In this document: positions 25,149-37,313 of the stretch, one piece after another
Numbering within the stretch: position 1 is the stretch's first letter
Layout of the letters: every line of letters starts with the position of its first letter
NCBI GenBank assembly: GCA_025526935.1
Contig: JAHLKD010000069.1
Span: forward strand, 186,001-250,000
Reading direction: 5' to 3'
DNA length: 64,000 nucleotides
Source: Cladochytrium replicatum
Lineage: Eukaryota; Chytridiomycota; Chytridiomycetes; Cladochytriales; Cladochytriaceae
The notes under the pieces: generated by a model
Told to the model about the DNA's origin: nothing
The model's database searches: none
Seen by the model: only the letters and a program-made list of their open reading frames with translations
Program-made: the position numbers and the translations under genes

Positions 25149-25442
25149 GCTTTTAAACTTGGACGAATAACCTTAGGTGGTGAAGATGAAAAATTTTGCT
25201 GATCAAAGTTGGGCAAAGTCGACGGAAGCCAACACCTCAGACGATCAGATCACAAAGGTTGGAGCATCGTTGCACTTAGAGCACTGTAAGTCACACTCTT
25301 CGTTTTATGATTGTTGCGACTTTTCGAGTCTCAGGAACTGACGAAACACATAGAAAGACCAAACCGGACAAAAAAATACACAGAAGTGGAAGAAGCGGAT
25401 GGTTTCAATGCGAAAGAGGTAGAAAAATGAGAAGCGTTGCGC
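25149..25442. other. Intergenic, no gene seen
   Basis: Upstream region of the PL14-like gene and 3' flank of the annexin gene. No gene seen. Confidence 0.3.
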
Positions 25443-26775
25443 TTAGTGGCTCAACAATGCGAGCAGAAGCCTTTTGAATTCCCACTCATGAGTCGTTTTG
25501 GACGCAAGCCGGTCCATCAAGCTGTCACCAGTGTATTTCTGGTATGCCTGTTTGACCTTGGCACGCAGCGCAGGGTCACGGTACCGTACGGCAAGGCGGA
25601 TGAGAAGGTCGTCATGCCGACCCCATCCTGAAAAACATCAAGGGACAAATGGCATATTAGGAAAAATTGGCTTCAAGAATGATACTGCTTCAAAACGTAC
25701 CGCCGATGGCACGCTGGTACAAAAGCGCGACGTAGTGAGGATGGTCGTCGATCGCCTGGGTGACTGTGACACACGCAGTCTCGAACTTGCCCATGAACTC
25801 GCTCTTCATGACGCTGATAATATCTGTCCTGTAAGTGGCGAATGAGCATTGAACTAAAATATCCATCAAGTAGCGACCCGTACTTGTTCTTTGATTTAAG
25901 CGGGTAGTCGGCGAAAAGTTTGCGGAGATGAGACTCTGAACGGAGAGTCAGTACTTCGATGAACATCTCGGGGTCTGCCCCAAATCGTCCTTCTGATGCC
26001 GCGTACAGCAACTCAATGTCGTCGTCAACTGCGGCTTGATTAACCACACCAGTGTCTGGCCCTCGCTTGCCTTCGAGGGAAGCGAGAAGTATGTTTTCAA
26101 AGTTTCCACCCGCCTCGTCTTTCACATCGGCCATGATGTCCCGGCCGTACAAGTTGTTGTATGTTGTACGAAGCTTGACGACGTCTTCGGTAGGTCGACC
26201 GAGCAGGAGCTCGCAAATGGTGGGCAAATCGAAACCCCATCCTTCCTATCACGAAGGTCATGAAATATCAACACTCAGATAAATGGATGTGGTATGAGCA
26301 AACATACGAAAGCTTTATGGAGAGCGACCGCTTCCACGTTCTCAAGGGGAGTTACAAGGGCTTTGGCCAAGCTCCAATATGCGCCTTTCAAGGTACATAA
26401 ACAAAGAAAATGAGCAACATGAATGCAGAAGCTTTGGTGAGAATGATCACCACCTTTGTGGGACGCAAAAGCTTCGGTAAGGTGGCGTTTTGTCTTTTCG
26501 TAGAACTTTTCCTGGATCAAGAGCAGATCCGAGTGGGAATTTCTCGACAGAACTTCGGTGATGACAGAGGTTCTGGGGGTGATACCACCCAACGCGCGAA
26601 TCAGACGAGTAGCGTCCCGAGCGATAGGGTCCCTCTCCTGGCAACAAGACACGCATGAAAAGTTGCGATAAGCAAGATAGAAACAGCCTCATACGCTTTC
26701 ATCGTCGACGATCCTTGGCAGCCAGCCGAAGTAGTCAAAGTATCCGCAACAGTCGTAGGGCTCGAGGAATTCCAT
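25443..26775 (-). CDS. Annexin
   Basis: Six exons from the ATG at 26775 (MEFLEPYDCCGYFDYFGW) to the stop at 25443, giving ~310-320 residues, typical of a four-repeat annexin. Repeats: RDATRLIRALGGITPRTSVI.. (1), KALVTPLENVEAVALHKAF/EGWGFDLPTICELLLGRP and LYGRDIMADVKDEAGGNFE (2), IELLYAASEGRFGADPEMF.. with TDIISVMKSEFMGKF (3), and GWGRHDDLLIRLAVRY with KYTGDSLMDRLASKTTHEW (4). Annexins bind acidic phospholipids in a Ca2+-dependent way. The canonical GxGT calcium loops are altered (GGIT, GWGF, GRFGA, GWGR), so Ca2+ affinity may be unusual. The short Tyr/Cys-rich N-terminus is compatible with a regulatory head. Divergent neighbour of ALDH7, 260 bp apart. Confidence 0.9.
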
Positions 26776-27035
26776 GTGAGAAATTGGAAATTGGAATTGA
26801 AGTTGAAGTTGTGGGATGTCTGTGCTCACGTGATTGAAGGTGGCATTTATTGGTGATTGAAGTATTCTTGCCATTTATCCTGATGCTATGTATTGTACTT
26901 ACCAACACCATTGCTCCGCTCTCCTGCTCTCTTCTGTCCGTGTTATTTATTTTCTCTATTTTTAATATTCTGTTAATCTCAGGTTCACGACCCAAGCCCC
27001 TTCCTCGGCACCACAGTAAACGAGCAACCAAAATC
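26776..27035. promoter_or_regulatory. Shared divergent promoter region, annexin/ALDH7
   Basis: The 260-bp gap between the two divergent start codons must hold both promoters. No TATA box is obvious. Confidence 0.45.
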
Positions 27036-29039
27036 ATGTTCCGCTTTACCAACTTGAGCTCCTCCCGCTTGATCCTCTCCAATGCGAGGAATCACTTCCG
27101 ACCATACTCCTCTCTGACTGATTCGGCCTCCATCCTTAAGTCCCTCAACCTCACTGGAAAGCTCTCTGCCGTGTACGACGGAAAATGGCATACAGGTACC
27201 GGCCCGAAAATCGTCTCGACGAACCCTGGGACCGGCGAGACCCTCGCAGAGATCAACTCCGCCAGCCGTGAACAGGTGCTCGCCGCCATCCAGGAGTCAA
27301 AGAACGTCGCGCGATGCTGGAGGGAGACCCCTGCGCCGATACGTGGGGACGTCGTGCGCAAGATCGCGGACGCGCTGAGGAGGAACAGAGAGAGCTTGGG
27401 GGCACTGATCAGCTTAGAGGTTGGAAAGATCCGATCTGAGGGAATTGGAGAAGGTTTGGGATCTGCCCAATCAAACGACCATGTGATAACTGATCGATTT
27501 CTTGTCGTATACAGTGCAAGAGTACATCGACGTCTGTGATTACGCATCTGGGATATCGCGTGCGCTACACGGTCGTGTGATCCCATCGGAACGAGCATCT
27601 CACCTTCTCCTGGAACAGTTCCACCCCGTTGGACTCGTCGGCGTCATCTCTGCGTTCAACTTCCCCGTTGCCGTTTACGGGTGGAACCAGTCGCTCGCCT
27701 GTGTGACCGGAAACACTACAATCTGGAAGCCTGCTCCATCAACGCGTGCGTATAACTCTTGAATACGAAATCAGTGATCTGATTGTTCAATAGCACTGTC
27801 GTCCATCGCTGTGACAAAGATCGTTTCCGAGGTATTTGAGGAAAGCGGGCTCCCTGGTGGTCTAGCATCGATGGTGTTGGGTGGCACCGAAGCCGGAGAG
27901 ACCCTGGCAACAAACTGCAACGTGGATCTCGTGTCCTTCACCGGCTCCACGCACATCGGCCGCAAAGTCGGCGTTACGGTACAAGAGCGGTGAGTGATCC
28001 TTGCGCTCGCTCCCCATTTAGCGTGCTCAAATGTGTTCCCTCTCACAGTTTCGGGAAGAGTTTGCTCGAGCTCGGCGGCAACAACGCAATCATTGTCTGC
28101 CCCGATGCGGATCTCGACCTCGCGCTCTCCACGATCCCGTTCGCAGCCGTAGGCACCGCTGGACAGCGCTGCACCACTACCCGTCGTCTCCTCCTCCACT
28201 CCTCCATCTACGACTCGCTCCTCCCACGTGTTCTGGACTCGTACAGCTCGCTCATGTCCCGTATCGGCGACCCGTTGGACTCGCGCACGTTGATCGGCCC
28301 GTTGCATTCCAAAGTGGGGGTCGAGGCCTTTGAGCGCGCTGTCGAGGACGTCAAGAAACAGGGCGGACAGATCGTGTTTGGAGGCAAAAAGGTTGATCGA
28401 CCGGGATTCTTTGTCCAGCCGACGGTGACAGTGGGGTTGAAGGGGTCCGAAGAGGTCGTGAGGAAGGAGGTGTTTGCGCCTATCCTGCATGTGCTCAAGT
28501 TTGACACGTTCGAGGAAGCGGTGGAGATCAACAATGCGGTCGGGCAAGGTTTGTCTAGCAGCTTGTTTACGAGGGACCCGGCAAAGTACTTCAAGTGGAT
28601 TAGGTAAGGACCTGTTGATGCATTTCTGTTTGCCGTGGCGTTCTGAGTAAGCTTTGATTGCAGTGCATCGGGATCTGATTGTGGAATCGGTGGGTTCGCT
28701 CTGTGACCCCAGTTCCAACCAACAGGCTGAAATCTTTTTCAGTCAATGTAAACGTGTCGACGAGCGGTGCAGAAATCGGTGGGGCGTTCGGTGGTGAAAA
28801 GGAAACTGGAGGTGGACGTGAGGTAAGCCAGCATATCCGCCCAGCACCAGGAGCAGCTGATCACATTCTAAACTTTGATCAAGTCGGGAACTGACTGTTG
28901 GAAGAACTACACCCGCAGAATGACGAGGTAATTTCTGATTGCTCATATTTGATTCGGTGCTGAGATAACTTTAATGTACATCAGCACTATCTGCTATGGC
29001 AACGAGGTTGCCCTCGCACAAGGCGTGCAATTTACTTGA
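27036..29039 (+). CDS. ALDH7: Aldehyde dehydrogenase family 7 (antiquitin type)
   Basis: Eight exons: 27036-27453, 27515-27745, 27794-27989, 28049-28603, 28664-28689, 28743-28822, 28884-28927 and 28985-29039. The 26-nt exon 5 encodes the end of SASGSDCGI. Motifs: [33 protein letters not shown], catalytic Glu in LLELGGNN, catalytic Cys in [13 protein letters not shown], and the ALDH7 signature [19 protein letters not shown]. It ends LAQGVQFT, matching antiquitin. The first ~26 residues are rich in Arg/Ser without acids ([19 protein letters not shown]), a likely mitochondrial presequence. Family role: NAD-dependent oxidation of alpha-aminoadipic semialdehyde in lysine breakdown and aldehyde detoxification. 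Confidence 0.93.
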
Positions 29040-29771
29040 TAATTTATGGGACCCACCAACTCTAATGGGCGTGTCTTTGTATTTCTGGAGGACTGGACTA
29101 CATGTGTGAGAAGACCAAGGATTGTTACAGTTGTGGCAGTATTCAAAATATCCACAGAGTACAATTAAATATTGGCACCCACACAGAGCAGGTTATGGTA
29201 GCCGGATAAATCCAACAACCATGGATCTAGGCCATGCTCTTGCAGAAGAATATCTTCTCGGCGGTCGCTCAGCCCACGTCAAACATTAGGCCCTCCAAGA
29301 GAGTAAATAGTATCAGTCGAAACAACGAGAGTAAATAGAAACACAGGTCAGCTGCCCAATATCAAACAAAACATATTTCTCTCATCAACGCAATTCTGCT
29401 CAGTCTGCCATAACCTGATTTCTCTTGAATCAATCCATTGGATCCATACATTCTACTCGATTTGTCTAGAATAAAAAGCTCCCATCCTCGGCCCAATACA
29501 TCCTCCGCAGTGAACGCTCGTTGCCGGGTCCGCAAATCAAAGAACAAACTGAAGGGCTTTTGTTGGATTATGCAAGTTAGTGGACTCTATTACAGTCACT
29601 TTAGCAACTATACACAAAACAACACACTGCGACATAACAAATAGACTGGAGACAATGCAAGTCTAACCGCATTCGAGAAAACTGATACGCGAACTACGAA
29701 CTACGGTGAGCATGTTTTGATAATCAATCGTTCTACCACATTTTGACGTTCGTGCTGTTCCTAAGCAGTGC
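29040..29771. other. Intergenic, no gene seen
   Basis: 3' flank of ALDH7 followed by unremarkable sequence. Small ORFs on both strands show no domain. Confidence 0.3.
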
Positions 29772-30155
29772 ATGGAAAAAGAGTCTACTACGGTCCTGCT
29801 TCCGAACGGTGATGATTGGACCAAAACCGGTGACACAATGGAAACATCCCTCGACAGCTGGCACACGATCTCAGTTAAGCTTGGATTCGAGGACTCTGCG
29901 GTTGAATTGGGCCACAAAGACGACGTGGGAAAAGCACCGGCAGATATGTCAACTACCAACGGAGTGTCGGATGATCTACTTGTTGAACAGCCGCCGGCAT
30001 TGCTCTTGGAGACGTTCAGTGTCAAGTCTCGGCTTCTTTCATCGCCTACGGTGGAATCACCCTACATGGATAACACGGGACTTACGGGTGGATTGTCTGA
30101 TTTTGGACAGTTTCACGAGATTGCATTCGTGAGGATGTTGTTTCAGAGTTTGTAG
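29772..30155 (+). CDS. Small hypothetical protein
   Basis: 127-codon ORF from an ATG, acidic and soluble (begins MEKESTTVLLPNGDDW, ends FVRMLFQSL). It has no recognised motif and is also open on the opposite strand for ~120 codons, so the coding evidence is weak. Confidence 0.25.
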   Translation: MEKESTTVLLPNGDDWTKTGDTMETSLDSWHTISVKLGFEDSAVELGHKDDVGKAPADMSTTNGVSDDLLVEQPPALLLETFSVKSRLLSSPTVESPYMDNTGLTGGLSDFGQFHEIAFVRMLFQSL

Positions 30156-30767
30156 ACATTTTCCCGCGTTGAAAGCTGTTTTTATCCTCTTTACAAAATA
30201 ACGAAACAGTAAAACACTTGGGTTGCCGTTTGGGTGCCTACTGTGAACTTAGTTCACTTGAACTTTCAGTTATGAATATTAAACTGAACACGAAATGCCG
30301 AGCGAGAGAGATCTATGGTTGTTATTGGGGAGACAGTGACAACCGCCAAATCTGCCTGTAGCAGGCGTAGGAATGCGACTCTGACTACTGAGCAAATCGG
30401 AATAACACTCAAGCTTTAATCAACCAGAATTTACTTGAGGAGAATAGGTAGTTTCTTGTTTCGCCCCAGCGCTGGCTGACTTGTTCCGTTAGCATTATCG
30501 TCTCGTAAATCCACAATGTTCGTGCGGCTTTCCGTCGTGTTATTGAACTTGAGACCTATGTAACTCCCCCACACCATCATTCATAGCCTACAGGTAACCT
30601 TTCACTCAAATCCGTTCACATTCTGTTTGCAATGTAAGCTAGCACTGTTCTCAGAAATAGGATCAAATTGGATAAAGCCTGGCGATTCAGAGAGTCAAAA
30701 TCCCATAATATTCAAGAGATGTTCACCACAAAAGAAATATACTGGGGAGCACTCTGGCACAAAAGCA
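30156..30767. other. Intergenic, no gene seen
   Basis: No supported feature in this stretch. Confidence 0.3.
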
Positions 30768-32278
30768 TCAAATCCAACAATAGACAACAAAGGGAGTCGA
30801 CGGGGTGTCGGTTGGGATGGTGTCGGTGTTGAGGGAGAGCGAGAGGGCGGTAGTAGTTGAGGGTGGGGAGTTCGGGTTGTTGGTGCGGATAGTGCGGATG
30901 CCGCCGTCGTCGCCGATGATGTCGTACTCGTAGATTCCGTAAAGCAATGGCCATGAGTTGGTGTTTCTCGCGTCGCCTGCATAGAGCCATGTACTAGAGA
31001 AATAGAAGTCGTTAATACACCATTGAGCAATGAACGACGATAATTTAACTCACTAGTTCCCATCCACGGCAATTCCACGCGGGTTCAACTCCGGCTCAGC
31101 AAGCAATCCAAACTTCCGAAGCATTTTTCCGGTATATGTACTCCATTCACGCACATCGTTCAATGCGTTCATCGTAAACAGCCCCCCGTGGTCAGGCACC
31201 ACAGCGATTGCAGTGATCCCAATCGCAGCCGGCGCATACGGATACCCCTGTTTCGTAGTGTCGTCCTCGCGCCCCCCACCAACGTCCCATTTACAGTGCT
31301 GATCCCGTACTCCTTCACAAGGGCATCGGTGTGGTTAAACACGTGCAAGAGCACACCCGAATATGCGTCGTACATTCGCACAGTCCCGTCCAAACTCCCA
31401 GAATACACTGTGCCATTCTGCTCATCCACCTCGATCGAAGTGATTGCGCCAGTGTGGCCCGAAAGTGTACGCAAGGGCGCGATGTTGTTGTCGCCCAGAT
31501 GTTGACAACCTTGTCTCGTCCGCCAGTGAACAACATTCCGCGGTGAGGGAACACAGCTGTCGAGTCGACGGCCATGCCTCCGTGTCCATCAAATACGAGC
31601 TCCTCGGCAAGAGCGTTCCCGGTCTCGTTGGAGAACATCCTAAACTGTCGAATTTTACCCTTCACAGACTCGGTCTCCTTGTCTTCCACAAACAATCGAT
31701 CTGGATCCCGCGAATAAACGAGAGCGACCCTTCCTCCCCTTTAGTGCATACACCCTTCTTGTCTTCAAGTAAGGTTTGTCGGGATACTGAGGCTCGTCCC
31801 TGTCTGTGTGTTGCTCGCCGAGCTGGCGGGGAGCTAGTATATTAATGCGGCGGAAGCTGCGACCATGACACCGACGCCTACTATAAAGATCGCAACACAT
31901 CGAGTGACGGGGTATCGTTTTGGACGGGGGAAGCGGTAGCGCGGTGGGGCCCTTGCGGGTACGGAAACATCGTCGTAGGATCTGTATGGAGGAGGGACTT
32001 CGACGGCGGCACCATCGATATCAACGTATGCATCCTAGGGGCGGGGGAGAACTCGGACATCGTCGTTGATGGCTGTGGAAGCTGTCACTTCTGCACGGCG
32101 CTGTGCGTTCTGGCGTCTCGTCCACGAACCGTACGCCGGTGCGTCGTGGTGGAGGAGAACCGAGAGGAGGAGAACCGAGAGGAGGAGCAGCGCAATGCTC
32201 AGTGGAAGGCGGATGAGCATTGCTGTCGACATCGAAGTCCGTCGCGAGAGGACGCATCTCGTCAAGAAGGATGAACAT
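30768..32278 (-). pseudogene. Membrane-anchored WD40-like beta-propeller protein with frame breaks
   Basis: Minus-strand pieces give, in order, a Pro-rich N-terminus from the ATG at 32278, PPPYRSYDDVSVPARAPPRY, a basic-flanked TM segment (CVAIFIVGVGVMVAASAALIY), then VYSRDPDRLFVEDKETESV, GMLFTGGRDKVVNIW, LRTLSGHTGAITSIEV, VYSGSLDGTVRMYDAYSG, a 47-nt intron, ITAIAVVPDHGGLFTMNAL, another intron, and GIAVDGNYTWLYAGDARN. The GGRDKVVNIW and SGSLDGTVRMYDA units are WD40-like. Breaks: TAG directly after the TM segment (possibly an unrecognised intron), an unresolved frame change near 31750, and a one-base frameshift near 31495 inside a GGG run. Either decaying or affected by sequencing indels. Confidence 0.6.
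32152..32181. repeat. 15-bp tandem duplication in coding sequence
   Basis: A 15-bp unit (GAGGAGAACCGAGAG) occurs twice in a row; on the minus strand it encodes a repeated GSPPL block of the WD40-like protein. Confidence 0.75.
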
Positions 32279-33079
32279 GCGTTCAAATAGGAGCTGGAGA
32301 ACGAGGTCTCCAGAAGAATCAGAGAATATAAAACTGGCATAGGCTCTAGAGATGCTTTTCAATATAGATTGACGATGATGATTCTGAATGTATGCCACAA
32401 TTAACAAATAGAAAGAGATGAAAATGAAGAGATAGTTGTCGCAGTGGCAGTAAAGCACGGCTCCGGGATGAAGCCCTTCGGCAATCATCACAACTCCACT
32501 TGATTACCATTACCGCCGAATAGCCTTCTTGACAATAATATCACACCGCAAACCCAAACCTTCTCAATGAAATATAGCTCGTCGTTCGGAGCTAATAATC
32601 AATGGAGCAGATGCGATTGGGCCGAATGAACCGACTAAACATATCGAATTTGAATTTCGCTGTGTGTTACATCTTGTTGATCTCCACTTATTTTTTTAAT
32701 CAATGCTATTTGGAAACACTAAAAATCAAAACATTTTTGGTTTCTGACGTTGAAACTGAGCTCTGTGTGCAATTCCGGGCCTGTTCGGTGATCTCGGTAT
32801 CCTCAGATCAGTCCCCGGTACGTTGGTAAGGCCACTCCATCCAGCATTGTAGATAAGGAGCAGCAGAATCGAAGTCCATAAGTTCAATCAAACGCTATTG
32901 ATGAATAATCGTTCGCAAAAGCTGCCGATCATGAACGCACAGGAAAATGTAAGGAAATGGGATAGATCACAGTCACGTGTATCGAGAGTCATTACTAGAC
33001 AGCACTGCCACTAAGAGCTGCACTCTTACAAAAAGTTTGATGTTGAAAAGGAAGGATATGAATCGACAGAGGGATGAAA
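32279..33079. other. Intergenic, no gene seen
   Basis: AT-rich, with short ORFs only; I see no domain or promoter I can defend. Confidence 0.3.
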
Positions 33080-34066
33080 TCACGCACAACTCTCTTTTGG
33101 ATCCTGTTTGTTACGCCCACAGGAAAGATCGGCAAGCGTCCGATTATAACGGATGTTTCCTTTGAGGACTTTTAATACAACCCTGCGCGCATCCAGCCAT
33201 TTTGGAAATTCCTTTTGGCAAAAATACTTTGATTTGGCTGAGAAGTCTGTTTCACAATCGCAGGGCTCTTTGATCCCCGAGTCCAGTGCACGACGGACAT
33301 TCGCTCGTTTGTCGTGCCAGAGTATTCTTTCGCGGACGGAGCAGCTAATTCCCATAGTAATGGATCAACAGGGATATCATTTTGGAAGCAGGATAATAAT
33401 CCTAATTGGCAACATCAAATTTCCTAGGCGCTTCTTCACCACGATCTTTGGCCCACAGCTCCAAAAGGCCTGGAACCACCGTGGATTAGCCACCGTGGTA
33501 CCGTTTGTGAATGGTTCTGGTGACCTAGTTCTCCTCATTGATTCAACGAGCTTCATTGCATGGATTGATGTCGCTGTTATTGCGACCATCGGAATCATTG
33601 GCGTTTGTCTTGGTAGAAGACGTAGTGCGAGTTTTATCCATTCCATGGGAAACTGGAACAATTTCAATGACGATGTGGATTCGGTCACATGCAAACCGAG
33701 TTTGCTGTCAATACTGAAAGGAGATCGTGTTCTGAGCCAAAACGAAGGATCAACTGCTGCAGCTTCTGACCGCTCCAAACGAAGAAGGTTCTTATGAAGC
33801 TCACGTTGAACTGAGCGGTCCAGGAGTATGACATGGAAACGAATGCCGGCGAGCACGGCCCTCTTCCCCGCAGCTTTGTACAAAAGCATACTACTCGAGA
33901 CTATTGGGCAGAGCCGCCTGTACAGATTGAAAAGCAAATACATAGTTACAAATGTGAGCCAACGTTTTTGAAAGGACACCAAAGCGAGCAGAACACTCAC
34001 TCGAGTTTTCACTGCGGCAGGTGCACGACGAATGCTTGCGTTCTCAGTTCCTCGACGGGACATCAT
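33080..34066 (-). other. Ambiguous ORFs, coding strand uncertain
   Basis: A 229-codon minus-strand ORF (34066 to 33377, starting MMSRRGTENASIRR) overlaps a 214-codon plus-strand ORF (33153-33797, with a hydrophobic LIDSTSFIAWIDVAVIATIGIIG stretch, written in part). A further minus ORF follows at 33355-33080 (FPKWLDARRVVLKVLKGN). A good-looking GTGAGT..ACAG intron (33918-34000) lies in the 229-codon ORF, but removing it gives an early stop. None matches a family I recognise. One of them may be a small membrane-protein gene, but strand and structure cannot be settled. Confidence 0.3.
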
Positions 34067-35104
34067 CTAACTGACAGGATAATCGAAAGGTGCAAAAGAG
34101 CTGAAAATAGCACATTTATATGAGTTACCTTCAGCTGGGGAAACAAAATATGTGCAAACAGACTTTCGAATTGTCCAAACAAACAACCAGGACTTATGCC
34201 AATCACATTGCTTGGAGTCATCGATTGGACAAAGTGCCAAATAAACATGGAAATGGGACCTCCGGGACGCAAAACCTTTTTATCCACTTCCTATGATTTT
34301 TTTAGACGAAACGAAGAAAGCTCTTCAAAACTGTTTGTAACTAACTGTTTGAGCTCATTAGGCAAATATCTATTTTCGTGTGGTGAAACTTAGCACTGGG
34401 CAATTCTGACGCCGCTCCTCCATGTGCAATATTCACGAAACAAAAGCAGAACGGTGCGAAAATTGTTGTCGAGGTTGATAAACAGCAGCATGATCGAAGC
34501 TCCGACCAGATTTGATTGCCCACATCGTCAATAATGTCCCTGAGATTTCCCGCTTGAGACTTTATTATTGTTAGTTGAGGTTACAAGAAGCCGGTAATTC
34601 GTCAACTTGCTCCTTCATTTGGCTGCTTGAAACGGATATATCATGTCGAGTTTTTGAAGCGGAAGAAGTTAGGCGCGACGATATATCCGGAGAGATGAAA
34701 ATTTAAGTTCCAAACGCGCAGTTTACAACCTCAACTGGTCAGGGTCACTGGTGGGAAATTCCGTGGCAGATCCACTTCTTATGTTTGATACAAGGAGGTT
34801 ATGGCCACTTCAATGTTTTATGTCCCACAAATCTATTTCTATAATTCTTATTAGATATATTTAAAGCAGCTCTTCTTAAAAATTACTGGTAGAAATGAGA
34901 ACCCATAAACTTGCGAGTGCCAGTGGTGCAACAGACGGTTGGGATAGTTATAGCATGCGGTCATATTGATAATTACACTTTTATACATGAGAATATACTT
35001 GCTCGGTCATAGCGGCAGCATAAAAAAATACCATAGTAGAGTGCGACGCCGCGAATCCTTCCAATGAAAAGGCGATCGACATTTTTGGCCAACTAACTTG
35101 GATT
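34067..35104. other. Intergenic, no gene seen
   Basis: AT-rich stretch downstream of the first P450. Short ORFs only. Confidence 0.3.
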
Positions 35105-37313
35105 TCAAGCTATCGTCCTCCTTCTGAACAATAGTTTCACGACCCCTGGCTTCAGAGTGATCCCATGGGTAGTTTTCCCAACTTGCTTGCGGCATTCCTC
35201 ACGTGCAGATGTCTCGATCTCCTCCTTCGTGCCGTTCTTTCGTACTTCTTCCTCCGCCATTTCGGGTGAGATTCGCCAGGTGTAGTACCGATTGAGCATC
35301 GTCAGAGCACAAACAAACTCGACTTGCGAAAACTTTTTCCCGAGACACGCACGAGCGCCAACGCTGAAAGGCGCAAAGGCGTACCGGTGTGTGTTCTCCA
35401 TGTCTCCGGAAACCCAACGCTCGGGTCTGAACACCTCGGGATCAGGCCCCTATTGGACGCAAATAGTTTGAAAAGTTGAAGAAACGAAAATCATTTCCGA
35501 AAATTACCCAGTATTTTGGGTTCATATGAAGCGGAATGAAGCTGATGTGGATACTGGTGGACTCGAGCTCGGGCTCACTGACGTTCTCGCTGACAGGCAC
35601 TTGGTACTTTCCGGCGAGAAGTGGTTGGAACTGGGCGGCTCCTGATGATCCGGGTCCGGCCACCTTTGGAACTTTGATGAAGTCAGTCAAATGTTTGTCG
35701 ACCATTCACATTAGAAACGAAATACTTACCGAGAGATACAGTTGGCGACACACGCATTGATTCGTTCATGATCGCCTTCAAACGATTATATGGTCATCAT
35801 TAGCGATAAAAAAGAACTAGTTCTGTTTACCATAGTGAATGGAAGCATAGAGAAGTGCTTGTATGCTGGGGCTTCGTCCAGGGGGATCACTTTGTTCGTT
35901 TCCTCGTAAAGCTTTTCCTGATACTCAGGCTGAAGTGCCATATACGCGGTAGCATAGCTCAGCACATTTGCTGTGGTCTATGTATCAGATGGTGTCTATG
36001 AGCTTTCAAAAACGGGAATCGATTGTTGAGTAGAATACCTCGTGGCCCTAAACAATAGACAGGCCACAGTTACTAAACTGGGAACTGCGAAAACATTGGA
36101 GGACTTACTGCAAAAAGGAAGATGAACATCGATGAGATCATCTCCATCTCACTCATTCCCTTCTCCGAATCAGGTTCATTGTCCGTCGCTTTGACGAGAG
36201 CCGCCAACAGGTTCGCCTTTTCCGTCTTTTCTGCACGAGCTTGCGAAACAAGCGATTGTATGTGGCGTCCGAAATCAGAAAACCCGACGTCGATTTTGCT
36301 GAGGTACGGGACTGGCAGCTTCAGGGCCCACTTTGGGTAGAAGAGATACTCGACCAGGTGCACGGCAATGATCTCCAGAGAGCGCTGAAAGCTGAAGGTG
36401 AACCCTTCTGGAGCGTATCCTTCACCGTCGAATTCAAAGGCGACGCCGAAAGCTGCGTCCGAAATTACAGAGAGGGCAACCCGGAACATCACCTGGAAGG
36501 TAAATTAGAACCCGACAATGGCTGTATGTCCGAAAACTTACGCTATGCACGTCCACCTCTGTCTCGTCGTTCCCACGAGCAAGGTTCTCAGATTTCCATT
36601 TTGCAAACAAACTTTCGAGTGTCCGCATTGTCGATTCATGGACGTATGCATTATTCTTCTCGTTGAAATGCGGGCCAGTAATACGGCGATGGCGTTTCCA
36701 TCTATCGAAATATTTCAGATGAATCAACAAACTTTCGGAATAGGAAACACCCACTCTTCCCCTTCAGCGGTAACGACGTTGTTCCCATATATCCTCAAAA
36801 CTTCGTCTAAATTGCAAAACGTTAATTTATCCGCAACCACTTTCTAACCTTTCTTCAATAAACTCACACAAATCAACCTGCTTCGGGAATTCGGAAGTCC
36901 TTGACAGAGCAATTTCACGAACAGCATCGGCATTCGCGACTTTAATCTCGGTATAAAAGGGTGTAACGATCGCGAACATATCGTCTTCCGTGTCAGCGTA
37001 CGGCTCATACTTGGTGATGACCTCCCATCCGTTCGCGAGTTTGAACCCGAGCTTGCGCAACGTGTCGCCTGCCACCATCCTTAACATAAGAGATCCGTAT
37101 GGACTTCAATGCGGATCAGAAATTTCTGAAACTTAGTTTTATCCCAATTGAGACTTACATCGAGTAAATGATCTTCATGTTCGGGTTGATTCGCCTGAAA
37201 GCAGCCCCTCGACGATACATTTTGATATACAGATAAGCAATCCATGACAATGCAAAGGCTGAAAAGGCGGTCGCGAATGCCAAAAGTGGAATGAGGATTG
37301 GCTTGTTGGCCAT
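35105..37313 (-). CDS. Cytochrome P450 monooxygenase, copy 1
   Basis: About ten exons. N-terminal signal anchor MANKPILIPLLAFATAFSAF then a TM-like stretch and a basic hinge (KMYRRGAAFRRINPN). Helix-C region: EEWKRHRRITGPHFNEKNN. The I-helix is split by introns: FIFLFA, a 9-nt exon for GHE (36039-36047), then TTANVLSYATAYMAL. ExxR in MNESMRVSP, FRPERW, and the haem loop FAPFSVGARACLGKKF with the Cys ligand. Ends FRRRTIA at 35105. An ER-bound haem monooxygenase; substrate unknown. Domain order and motifs are complete. It is a paralogue of the P450 at 40.7-42.9 kb, sharing the KRHRR.AGPHF/ITGPHF block and intron positions. Confidence 0.92.

Noticed and set aside
27771-28718. 315-codon minus-strand ORF opposite ALDH7
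   Set aside because: Runs across several well-defined ALDH7 introns and has no recognisable domain.
33918-34000. GTGAGT..ACAG intron within the 229-codon minus ORF
   Set aside because: Splice signals look good, but its removal leads to a stop within about ten codons, so I did not use it to define a gene.
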